Part shown: positions 15,704 to 26,465 of the stretch, piece by piece | Layout of the letters: each line of letters opens with the position of its first letter | Numbering within the stretch: the stretch's first letter is position 1 | The notes under the pieces: generated by a model | What the model was told of the DNA's origin: nothing | Seen by the model: only the letters and a program-made list of their open reading frames with translations | Database searches by the model: none | Program-made: the position numbers and the translations under genes | Source: Cyanoderma ruficeps | Lineage: Eukaryota; Chordata; Aves; Passeriformes; Timaliidae | DNA length: 64,000 nucleotides | Assembly (NCBI GenBank): GCA_008694505.1 | Contig: VZDJ01000623.1 | Span: 2,910,442 to 2,974,441, forward strand | Reading direction: 5' to 3'

Positions 15704-15802
15704 ATTACATTACATTACATTACATTANNNNNNNNNNNNNNNNNNNNNNNNNNNNNNNNNNNNNNNNNNNNNNNNNNNNNTATATTATATTATATTATAT
15801 TA
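15704..15802. repeat. Pentanucleotide microsatellite interrupted by a 53-N gap
   Basis: ATTAC units lead into N at 15728-15780, and ATATT units follow on the right to about 15802. The unit therefore changes somewhere inside the unsequenced part. The true array length is unknown. Confidence 0.92.
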
Positions 15803-16529
15803 ATTATTACAGTGTCTCTATCAGACCAAAGCAGAGGGAAGCATGGCATTAATTGAAGGTTTGGTACTATTTTGCTGTGCCTTGTCAGTACTCAAATGAT
15901 TTTACCATGTATTTTACCAAAGGATTTTACCTTGTATTTCAATTACTTTTTGGTCACAATATCTGAAGAGGGAATTCATCTATGATCAGGCTAGGGCTGA
16001 ATTCTGAAGACAATGTGTGGCTTTGCTGCCACCAAACATCAAGTTCACTGCTGAGTCCACTGACAATCACCTTTGAGACTTGAACTGAGGAACTTCTTCC
16101 GTCTCTAAGTATTTGCAGTATGCAGAGGGCACCATGCTTGAGTTTACTGATGGTTCCCATTAAATCCAGGGAAAGAACTGTCTGTCCAGCAATTCCTCTG
16201 GGAGAAAGTCAGAGACCTTCAGGAAAGAGCCAACAGCTGTGGGTTAAGATGGGTTTGTTAGCAGCACACCTTGGGGGCTTCACTTATCTATGCAAAGAAG
16301 GTGGTGACAGACTGATGGGATGATTTAGCACCAAATGTGGCTGAACAGATGGACGGGGTCCTGGCACCTGTTCCTGGAAGTCCAGGGATACCTACAGCTA
16401 AGGATGGCCTGGCAGGGCCGTTGTGCTGTGCACCGAGGCCATGGCCCCCAGCAGCTGATGGACCTGTACCAGGTTGTGCCCATTGCACTAAGTTGGTTGT
16501 AGTAAGATGAGCTGAGCACCTCAACTGCA

Positions 16530-16890
16530 AAGTATTTAATTCTTTAAATTCTCCTATGGCGACGTAATACAGTAATTCTGTTCAGCTTCAGCCTCATAAC
16601 TTGTTTTGATTATCTGTGGCCTTATGGTGGTGATTTAAACCTACTGATTTATTGATTCAGTCTTAATTGGGTCCTGAACTGGGTCATTGCATCAGTCTAT
16701 CTTTAATTGCTTTAATGAAAGTCTAGCAAATTAGGCTGGTAATACAATTGCTTAGTGGAATTCTTGCCTGTTCATGCTTCTTAATGAAATCCATAAAAGT
16801 GAAAAAAGGAATGAGCTTATCCTACTAAATTGCCACTTATATTATGGAGTCTGAGCAAAACTCAGAAAATCAATCTGCAGTGTCCTTGGC
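16530..16890. other. AT-rich, repeat-poor block; possible conserved non-coding element
   Basis: The stretch lacks repeats and open frames and is rich in TTAAT, CTTTAAT and TAATTG-type cores. Its texture resembles vertebrate conserved non-coding elements. No conservation could be measured here, so this is a judgement from composition only. Confidence 0.25.
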
Positions 16891-17639
16891 TCTTCCTCCA
16901 AATATATGTTTTCAGAAAGAGAAAACTTAGCACTTCAGCAAACATCTCCACAGAAGAAGAATGAGAGGAAGAAAACAGTAAAATGTGAAGCTAAAACCTG
17001 GTTCCCATTTCTCAGATTTCCTTTAATTTTGCGAGCAAGTAATTTAGGAGAAGACCTAAAAACTTACTCATATCCCAAAGCTGAACTTCAGCCCAGTGGC
17101 TAGAGTACATGCTGGGATCCCTCCTGCTCTGAGACCCCAGATCTCTGTGGGTTTTGAGGTCTTTCATCATGTCCCCAAAGGTTTGGCTCATGCCCTGTTC
17201 TCTTTTCTATCAGTTTGGTGCCCAGATGAACATTTTAGGCAGTGGACCGAACACTACCCATGAGAAGGACAATTTTCTCCTTATTTTGTGTTGCGACATT
17301 CATGAGAATCATGGGTGTGGCTGCCCCTCTTCACTGTCAGCTGCCTGTTGCCTGCACAGTTCCTTTCCACCTCTTCCCCTCTGGATTTCCAGCAAGGCTG
17401 CTGCATCTGCAATGCATTTTCTACCCACGGGGCTGATGAGCTCTGTGTTGCTAAAGCTGCCTGTAACTTCTTAATGTCCCCCTGTTTTATGGCTGGAAAT
17501 ATGCTGCTTCCTCCTGCTCATCAGTGAACACTGTACTTCGCATCTCACTTGACCCTGGCTCCTGCTGCAGAGAAAATATCATTATTTACCAGCAGTGCAA
17601 AGCCCCCCACCAGCCCTGCTCATATACCCTGAAGCCTGT

Positions 17640-17900
17640 TCCATAAAGAATACAAAGAATCTGCTTCAAAACTGAATTTGCAAAACCAAAGAAAATCTGC
17701 AGTCAATTAAAAGCAATGAGAATTAAGAGGACAGCAGATGAGGAATATGAAGTTCAGATCAGCTTGATCCCCAGCGTGACAATGCATTTTATTTTATCCC
17801 TCTAGGAGAACGGGGATTTTTGTCTCGGCATGGGCTGTAACAATGTGACTGGAAAGCTTCCATTATCTTTTAATTAAACAGTGTGATTACATTTTGCTCT
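17640..17900. other. Possible conserved non-coding element with TTAATTAA and AACAATG motifs
   Basis: A low-repeat stretch carries CAATTAA near 17705, a TAACAATG SOX-like core at 17839-17846 and TTAATTAA near 17870. There is no coding frame. The identification is inference from motif content. Confidence 0.27.
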
Positions 17901-18044
17901 CTCCAGCCCGTTTAGCCCCTGAGTCAGTGCACAGAGCAAAGTACGTGTCACGGGTGCTCTGAGTTCAGCATTAATCACTCTCCATTGATCAGGGCTGGAT
18001 CTGGAACCCCAATACCTGTCCTCAGGCTGCCCACAGCTCTGACT

Positions 18045-18210
18045 GCACCTTCCACTAGACCAGGTTGCTAAAAATCCCATCCAAACTGGCTTTTAATACT
18101 TCCAGAGATGGGGCATCCACAGCTTCTCTGGGCAACCTGTGCCTGTGTGTCACTAACCTCACAGGAAAGAATTTCTTCCTTATTTTTTGACCATGCACTC
18201 TGTCTTGGAG
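18045..18210 (-). mobile_element. CR1 LINE fragment (reverse orientation, 3' terminus missing)
   Basis: Text such as CTAGACCAGGTTGCT, GATGGGGCATCCACAGCTTC and CTCTGGGCAACCTGTGCC is the reverse complement of the CR1 3' region. The terminal ATTCTATGATTCTATG-type end is absent, so this copy is an internal fragment. It carries no coding capacity. Confidence 0.85.
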
Positions 18211-21200
18211 CAAATTCAGATTGATGATGGGTTTTGCCTCCGTAGGGTGAGGTATCAAATATGTGGCTACAGAATGGACTTCCCAGGTGACATCAGGATG
18301 TAACTATAGATGGTGATTTCTGGCAGAGGCTGTTAGCAAATGGCAGCACTGGGACCATCACATTTCACTGTACTACCCAGCCATGGTACAAAGCCTCTCC
18401 AAAGGGGATCCAGTGACCAGTGGTTAAAAGGAGATTTGGCTGACTGTCTGCACCTGAAGGATTTTCAGTCATTCATTGTAACCTGCCTGAATTGCTGTGG
18501 ATTTTCCACAGAAGTAGTAGACTAGACATCAGTATAACATATTTAGAGAAAAAGAAAATATTTTTCAGTTGCAAATAGTTGACAGTTTGTAAAGTACTTT
18601 TTCCATGCACTGAGGCAGAGAGCAGCACCAGCACATAAACTTTCAACATGAACAGTGTCAATACAGCTACTGAAAATGTTGTAAAGTCACAACTGCTCTG
18701 AGTTCTGCTTCCAGACACAATTATAAGGTACATTTCCTAAGGCAGGAGTTAGCTCTTCATCTTGTGTTCATGGGGAGCAAAAATTTTTGTATGTGTAAAA
18801 AAGAATAGATTGTAATTCCTGAAATGAGCCTGAATCATCTATGTATGGACAAGAAAAGAGATATCAGATTATGAGATATTTTCTTTGTACTGTAGAAATG
18901 GTTCTCATTGCTGCCAGCTTCCAACTAACACACTGTACTTATAGGTGCATATTGTAATTTCTAACATCTCTGAAACAAATAATTTAAAGACAGCATAAGC
19001 CATGATCTGCTTTCCTACAGCAAGGACTGCTTTTCCTGGCATCAAGAAATGGGAAAAATAATTCATTGACAACAGTCTGTGACATTTTCTCTTATCTCTT
19101 TAGCCCAAGTCTCCAGCAAGCAGAGTATTTCAGAAATAATCATAAGAGAAATATTAAAGAGAGGGAAACAAAACAGTTGCCCTGTTCCCATGGAAATGCA
19201 TGGGAAGAGTTCAAGCAAGCACCCCTTCTGATGTGGCCATGTGTTTGTCCTTGGATGGTGAGCAGAGATCAGGCAGCTCATCCTCTCCATGGTCTGCCTG
19301 GGGTTTACTGGCAAATAAATAAATGTCTTTGACCTTGGAGGCTCTCTGCTTTTCTCTGGGCAGGGCAAATGGAACAGAAATGTCATCTGGGACAACCTGC
19401 TAGTCTGCACTTTTCTCCTCCCTTCTTGGTTGGTCCAGCCCCTCCCTGGTGGATTCTGGCACAGCTCAACACAAGGATCCCTCCAACCCCTTCCCAAGCC
19501 AGCAGTGACCCCATGGGAGCATCTGCCCAGCAGTGTCAGTCTTACCTCCTGGCTGAGAAAAGGATGAAGAAATTGGGCAATGGAGGTTAAAAGAAGTGGG
19601 TTTGCCCCTCTGGTCAGCTGTCCTGAGACTTCACTTGGAGTGCTGGTTTACCTGCCCAAGTGCTCCTCATCTTCTGTGCATGGCCACATGGTTCCTGTCA
19701 GGAAGGATTTCCCAGTTTGCTTCCTTCCAGGCAGTCTGGGTATATAAGAAGTGCCAGATCATGGCAGTCCCAGGGAAGGACTCACATTCTGTAGGGGGAC
19801 TGTGTAAAAACTTTCAAAAGTCAAAGGCTGTCAAAAGAGCTCTTGACGCTGGAAAACAGAAGAGACCTCTCTGGGCTTTGCTCCAGCCAAGAGGACATTT
19901 GTCCCCTCCCTTTTGTTGAGATAGTTGCTTTCCTGTCTAAATAAGCAATCCAAGTTTTGGCACCTAATGCAGATTGCTGTGATTCACACTCTGCAAGGCT
20001 CTACATCTCTGATGTGCTGGAACCTCCCCTCCCTGCCCCACTCAAGAAGGAGACAGTTCCAGAAACTGGAGCAGGTGCCAAAAGTCAAGGGCCCCTGAAT
20101 TCTCTTAAGCAGGCCTGCCACTGAACTGTTGTATGCTTTGAGTGATTTACATGCATCTTTCTGCCTTTGCTTGACTTTGAGTGGAGAGGGCTCATGCAAA
20201 GCCTTGCTTAGAGAATTTTAAAGACCCAGAGTACTCAGTGGAAGGATGAAGTATTTTGTTGCATTTTTTCCCAGACCACGATACATAGGCTGCACATTGG
20301 CAGCTGGTGACCCTCCAAAACCATGTGGTTTTCGGTTTCCTTTTGACTGCTTTTCTTGCAGAAAAGATCTCAAGAGTCTGTAAGAGCAAGCAGAAATGAA
20401 GAAAAGGGGCCAGGCCACATTGTGTGCTCTGGATGTTGACAGCAATGGCTTGAGCTCACCTCTACTCTTCACCATGCTGCCAGGTTGCCACCCAAAAGCA
20501 AAGTCTCTAGGTCAGCAGCTTGCCTGGGCCACTTCCACCACAGAAGGAATCACTTATCCACTGCTCTCCAGCCTGGTCCTTTATTACCTGGAGCTAAAGC
20601 TGGAGCTGTGCAGCTACTGGCCATCTGCTGATACAAAACACAAGTAAAAGAGGCTGTCTGATTCTCCACTGGAGATCCTTACACAGACTCTTGATGGACA
20701 TTGTATAGCAAATGGCTATTTTGGACCTTTTCCATGCCTCCAATCCAGGTACTGGTGGCCACTTCTGTAAGAGCAATTCTGGCCCTGTGAGTGTTCCCAG
20801 CTCCAATGTCTCTCCTGTAACTACTCCTCCTGTTCTTTCTGAGCTTATTGGAGCATCCTCATCCTTAAGACACCACCTCCAGCACATACACAAACCCCTA
20901 GGCACTGCAGATGCATCCAGGAGATTAAGATGCAATAAAAATCTGCTTCTATCAGTTCTGGCAAGGCTGTCTGTGCTGCCACCTATGGCAGCTGGTCTGT
21001 CCAGGGAAGGGCAGGCTCAGGAAGGTTCATTTAGTGCATTTGCTGTGATTTTAGCTGTGCAACCCTACAAAGTCTTTGTTGAGCACATGTACATTGCAAA
21101 CCCAAAATATTTTAAAGGCTTCCTGCTGATTTTTCTTGGGACAAGGGGTACATAGAAGGGACTTCTGTCAAATTTTGTCATGACTCCAAAGTGGGAGTTT

Positions 21201-21477
21201 GCCAAAGAAAATGCCACTTCACTGATTATATTTTAACACTGCAAAACAATTATTTACCACCTAATACTTGTTCTGAGAAATAGCTCTGTGTTTGTGGAAA
21301 ATTTCAGTAAAAATTGCTATCCATAGGCAGATAACCAGAGGGGGAGATGCCATTGCATGCAATCAGCATTAACCAAAGCAGCCAGCAATTGCTGGAACAC
21401 TCTCACCAGGAGAAACCATCAGGCAGCTCAGGAGTGGTGTGATGCCACCAAACCCAACTAATGGAAAATCAACCCAG
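18211..21477. other. Intergenic region between two CR1 fragments
   Basis: I see no gene, RNA or strong repeat. Open frames on both strands (for example 19063-19497 -, 20712-21155 +) show no domain, and several overlap each other on opposite strands. Confidence 0.6.
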
Positions 21478-22365
21478 TCACAGAATCATTGACTCTTTTA
21501 GGTTGGAAAAGACCCTTAAGAATATTTGGTTCAGCAGTTAAACCAGCACTGCTTTGTTCACTATTAAACCCTATCCCCAAGTACCACATCTACATGTCTT
21601 ATAAATACCCTCAGTGACTGACTCTACCACTTCCCTGGGCAGCCTTTTCCAGGGCATGACAATCATTGTGGTGAAGAAATTTTTCCTTATATTCAAGCCA
21701 AACCTCCCCTGGCACAGCTTGAGGCTGTTTCCTTTGTAGTCTCATTTGCTACCTGCAGGAAGAGCCTTGTACAGTCTCCTTTCTGGATATCTTAAAGAAC
21801 CATAAGTTGTCCCCTGAACCACCTCTTCTCCGGGCTGAGCCCCCCAGCTCCCTCAGCTGCTCCTCATTAAACTTGTGCTTCAGACCCTTTCCCAGCTCCA
21901 TTCCTCTCTCTGGACATGCTCCAGCACCTTGAGGTCATTCTGCAATTGAGAGGCCCAAAACTGAACCCAGGGTTCAAGGTGTGACCTCACTAGTGGCCAG
22001 TACAGGGGCAAAATCACTGCCCTGATCCTGCTGGCGACACTATTGCTGGTACAAGTCAGGTGCCATTGGCCTTTTTTCCCACCTGGGCACTCTCTGGCTC
22101 ATGTTTGGTCACTGTTGACCAGCACCCTCAGGTTCTTTTCCACTGGAAATCTCTCCAGCTGCTTTTCCCCCAGCCTGTGGTGCTGTGTGGGGTTGCTGTG
22201 ATTGAAATAAGGTTTTCACCTTATTTCATCTCATGCAATTGGCCTCAGCCCATGGAACCAGCCTGTCCAGCTCTCGCTGTAGAGTTACCCTCCAGCAAAT
22301 CAACTCTCAACTCTCACCCAGCTTGGTATCATCTGTGCCAAATCCTGGTCCCCAAAAGATGACTC
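21478..22365 (-). mobile_element. CR1 LINE fragment, about 0.9 kb (reverse orientation)
   Basis: The left edge, CACAGAATCATTGACTC then GGTTGGAAAAGACCC, is the reverse complement of a CR1 3' terminus. The body continues through CCCTGGGCAGCCTTTTCCAG, GGCTGAGCCCCCCAGCTCC and GACATGCTCCAGCACCTTGAG. These correspond to the CR1 3' UTR and the end of ORF2. It is 5'-truncated at about 22365 and decayed, with no functional reverse transcriptase. It is the largest transposon copy in the window. Confidence 0.9.
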
Positions 22366-24590
22366 CTCACAAAGACAGAGTTGCTCCCGCCCCGCTAAAT
22401 CCGTGTTGTGCCTGCCTTCCCAGACATCCCTGTTGGGATGGCTTGGCCTGGATTCCTGCACAGCCAGTGAGCCCTCCCAGCAGTGCCACATGTGCTGGGA
22501 CGTGCTGTCCTGCTCGCTGTGTTTGTTTTAGGGGATTAGGAACATGCCTGAACCCAAGCACATGCTGGAAACGATGTTTCACAAGCAAAGCAAGCGGGTT
22601 TGGAGGGAAATAGGTACATTTCTGTGATTAAATGAAAATAATTGGGGTTAAATAGGGAGGAAAATGAAATTTCCTTGGACTTCCTTGGATTTGTTAGAAG
22701 AAGGAATGACATATGTTTTCAGTTTTATCTGCTTTCTACAGTTTTGCCTCTATGTTTTTTCTCCTACTTTCAGAAATTAATTTGGGCTTCTTTGCCCCAT
22801 TAATGGGAGATTACTTAGTTTGGTGAGAGGTTTTGTGTATTAGAAATGGGCTTTACTGACACAACTGAAACACTGACGTGCTCTTTGGTTCCAAAACCCC
22901 CTTCTGCCAAAACCCAAACAGAATAACATAACAGAATTGTTATTCAAACATAAGGAAGTAATTTTTTTTCTCAATGGTTTTGGTATTAAAGAGCAAAGAA
23001 AGCTGCTAACAGTGTCTGCTCCCCATAAATCCTCCCTCACTTTGTGGTTCTTTCCCAGTTATTCATGTGGGGTTTTTAAATCAGGATGATATTGGGATTT
23101 ATGAGAATAGTTTATTTGATGCACTTTGTTCTATAAACATCCACTTTCAAAAAAAACCAGAAAATTCTGTTGTAAAGTCTAAAAACTCAAGGTGTTTTTG
23201 GGTGCAGATCACCATCTGAATTATCCACTTACACTCTGGTGAGACACACGAGTCCTGCAAAAGTTGTGAAAGAAATAGTACAAGAGAGATTTGTTAAAGA
23301 TTAAAAGAGGACAGTCCCTAAGCTTTCTGTCATCCTCTCCTCTCCTCTCCTCTCCTCTCCACAATTACTCTGTCCTGTTACTGTTAATTTTGCTCTTTCA
23401 GTTCTTCTTGTCATCCTCTATATCCATCAGGAATAATTTATTTGTCCACAAAAACATCCCCACAGTGAACAAAGATGCTAAAAATCCCATCCTTGTCTCC
23501 AGTGGTGTCCAGCTGCTCTGGAAACCCCTAGCATTGGCCCTGCAGATGTTCTGGCAGCCTTCAAGCTCCTGATATGTTTTGCAAAAGCAGATGTTACTAA
23601 TTTGTAAAGCATCTTTGAACTTCTCAAGGGGGGCTGACACGTTCGGTGTTGTTTCTAACCAAATGGGGATTTTTCTTTTGTCTTTCTGTTTTTTTACCAG
23701 GATGTTTTTTGGGTGTTCACACCATCTCTCACCAACCCATCCAGCTATACCAACCTCCTCTTCATTTCTGCATCTCAGTCCTTCCCTCATAGCTTTTCAA
23801 GAGGAACTTACTCAATCATGCCTTTCCCATTACTCTTGGAAATGGCATGAAATTTTCCCCTTTTTGCAGGTCTCCAGATGAGCTGATCCCTGAAATTGCT
23901 ACAGAGTGGGTCTAAAAATTTTAACATGTGTGAGGCTGGCCCTGTGTGATGTGTACCAGCCTGCTTAGACAGAACCCAAATTCCTCATTTCACTTGTGTT
24001 TCCTGCATGTGCAACCTTCCTGGTCACTCTCTGGATATTGTCACCAGCAGGGACAGGCAATCAATGCTGACACGTTAATGGCATTTTTATTTAGGTTTGA
24101 CATCCCCTGTTACTTGTCAAGAGGGTTAACTTGAGACCTGATCTGACTGCTAGTCCTTATCTCTAGAAATGACCCAAACCCAAGCAGGAATGAAAGGGAA
24201 AAAACCTCACAAAGAAACAAACTTTTTGAGTTTTTTATGCAGTGAGAACATTTTGGGTTGCATTTAGACTTTGCATTTGGGGAGAGTTTTTTTGTTTTCT
24301 TTGCAGGATAAACAAAATTCTCACAAAACTTACAAGGAGAAAAAAATATTTTACTTTTTTTTTTTTTTTGAGGAAGACAAAGGGGGAAACAGGAAGAAAA
24401 TTCCACTTTTTTTATCAAGCAACAAAAATACCAGCCAAAAGAAAAAGATATTCAACACTGTGTTTGGAAAATCTGTAAGACTAGCAAAGGTGTAACTATA
24501 TTAGTTATACTTTCTCAGCTTTATACAAACACTTATAAAACATGAATGAATACCAGAGGGAATATTTTTTTAACAAAAAATTAAAACACA
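22366..24590. other. Intergenic region downstream of CCDC3
   Basis: The only clear feature is a TCTCC pentanucleotide repeat at about 23333-23360. T-rich runs lie near 24355-24369. No gene is recognised. Confidence 0.6.
23333..23360. repeat. (TCTCC)n microsatellite
   Basis: About five and a half perfect pentanucleotide units. Confidence 0.9.
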
Positions 24591-24594
24591 AGCT

Positions 24595-24630
24595 TTTAAT
24601 ACCTATCCCAGGAAAACCAGTTCATTTATT
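24595..24630 (-). terminator. CCDC3: Candidate CCDC3 poly(A) site
   Basis: On the minus strand AATAAA (24630-24625) is followed by ATTAAA (24600-24595) and then a TGTGTTTT and T-rich downstream element. It lies about 1.56 kb past the CCDC3 stop, a plausible 3' UTR length. A further minus-strand AATAAA occurs at 24091-24086. Confidence 0.45.
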
Positions 24631-26189
24631 TAAACAGTAGTTTAGAAATCAGAAAATAAAACATTAAAAAGTAGTTACTTTTCTTTGGATTTAAATTTTG
24701 GAGTTAAAATCTCTTGATGGCTTCTAGGGAAGCCTAAGTTCTGTAGCAATTTTCAGGAAACAGCATTGCTGACTCCATCAGAAAACAATTCAAATTGTGG
24801 TGATGTGGGAGGCGGAGCCTTTGAAACCAATGGAGCTTGTGAAGAAGTCGGAATCTTAAGAAATGCCAATATTATTTCAAGAGGGAGAAAAAAAGTATTT
24901 CCAAAAGGAGCAAAACTGGAAGGCAATAAGAGTCAGTTTCTATGTTCTGCTTGGACTGAAGCTCACATTTGAAAGCTGATATGGGCTTTTCCAAGTGCAG
25001 GGATAGTTTCAAGCATTAACATTATCAGCCACGGATACTGATGCCTAAACCCACACTGCTTTAGCAGAAGTCAGTTTGTAAATGCCTAATAAAGGATATG
25101 ATGGACTTTTCTTTTTTACAAGATAACCAAGAAACAGGTTTTACTTCATATTTTAAGAAATTAGACTATATCAAATGTGTAATAAAAATATCTTCTATAG
25201 GATTTTAAAATATATACATATATAACCTACCTAAATTTTTAATGCCCTGTTGATACTGATGTGGTCTCTACAGGCTTTAAGTGTAACTAAGTGAGGCTGC
25301 CCAGCAACCTCCATTATACCTCAAACAGTGACTACAAAACTCGAAGCTTTGTCCACACAGCAACTTAAACCTGCTTGAGAATGGGATCTGAAATTGCCTG
25401 CTGGGCCTGATCCAACACCCACTGATAGGCTAAGTCCACTCCTGACTGCAGGATTAGGTCTTAGACACAGTCCCAAAATGATGTGGTTTCCAACCCAGCT
25501 GGCTGACCAATGATAAAGGCACCTGAGGGAGTTACTGAGCCTTGAGGCACTTCTTGGAAAAATAAAAGTTGCTATATATTTGATTTAGAATATTTAAGGA
25601 TATGTAGGAACAGTCTTAAGACAATTTGGGCACATCTACATTTCGTGCTGAAGAGAGGCACAAACTGCCTTAGTCTTGGACACAGCCTGTGCCCAGGCAC
25701 TGGATGTAGACTTTGGTCAAGCTCAAGCAAGGCTGAGAGCCTGGGGGAGATAAGGGAGCAAAGGGCATTCATGCCTTCATCCTTCCCACCACATCCATCT
25801 CTAGATCCCAAGCCATGCTTGCCCTGCCCATGAGGAGGAGGTAAACTGGCAGGAAGAGCTCCTGAGTCAAGTGTCTGCAATGGCCCAGAGGACTGGGCTG
25901 GCACTTCCATCAAGGACAACCTGGAGGTGGTGGAGGTGGGTGAGGGATGAGAAGCACAGATCACTGTCTGGCCCAGTGTCCTCTGAGAACAGCGAGGATA
26001 TGGGTTTGGGCTGTGCCAAATCCAGCTGGCATCTAGACACAGTTTAAACTGGCACTGTGTCTAAAACAAGTTCAGATTCATTTTCCATGCAAGGTTTGAA
26101 GCACAGTGTAGACAAGGTGTGAGGGCCAGACCCTGATCTAATGCAGGCAAAATTCGCCACTACCACTGGCCTGAGCACTTACCCTTGCA
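24631..26189 (-). other. CCDC3: Probable CCDC3 3' UTR
   Basis: The sequence runs from the stop codon to the paired poly(A) hexamers. It contains no recognised repeat and no competing gene. The open frame at 25572-25964 on the minus strand has no homology that I recognise. Confidence 0.45.
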
Positions 26190-26465
26190 TTATACTTTAA
26201 GGTAGGTACCGTGGGAGTTCTCCTGCTTCAAAGAGTTAATATAGGGGATTTGACCACCAGCAGAGGAAAGTTTCTCACTGAGCTTTCTGTTCACCAGCTC
26301 CATGTGCCTGGAGTTTTTCCTGGCTTGCCGGAGAGACCTCTTGACTTTCTTCACTCTATCCCGCAGCTGCTTGTTGCGCTTCTCCAGCGTCGCCACTTTC
26401 TGCTGCAGCTTCTTCACTCTGTCCTCCTCCTCAAACAGGGCCTTCTGCACCGAGGAGCACATGAG
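26190..26465 (-). CDS. CCDC3: CCDC3 exon 3: C-terminal coiled coil and stop
   Basis: The exon starts after a ctgtccccacag acceptor (minus strand, AG at 26467-26466). It encodes 91 residues beginning LMCSSVQKALFEEEDRVKKL and ending GTYLKV, then TAA at 26192-26190. Heptad-like spacing of Leu/Val among Lys/Arg/Glu (KKLQQKVATLEKRNKQL, then RVKKVKRSLRQ) marks the coiled coil that names the family, about residues 211-265 of the full protein. The first Leu lies upstream of the internal Met, so the frame enters from exon 2 (phase 0) and the Met at 26462 is not a start. The last ~20 residues after the coil look divergent from the mammalian end. Confidence 0.95.
   Translation of the reverse strand, partial: LMCSSVQKALFEEEDRVKKLQQKVATLEKRNKQLRDRVKKVKRSLRQARKNSRHMELVNRKLSEKLSSAGGQIPYINSLKQENSHGTYLKV

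Larger units (their letters stand above)
10721..18044. other. Intergenic region between convergent CAMK1D and CCDC3 (left part)
   Basis: No gene is recognised. Open frames such as 11129-11665 (+) have no domain and a low-complexity start. The region includes AT-rich, repeat-poor stretches around 12170-12660 and 16530-16890, a microsatellite with an assembly gap near 15.7 kb, and a TAAT/SOX-motif-bearing block near 17640-17900. Confidence 0.6.
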
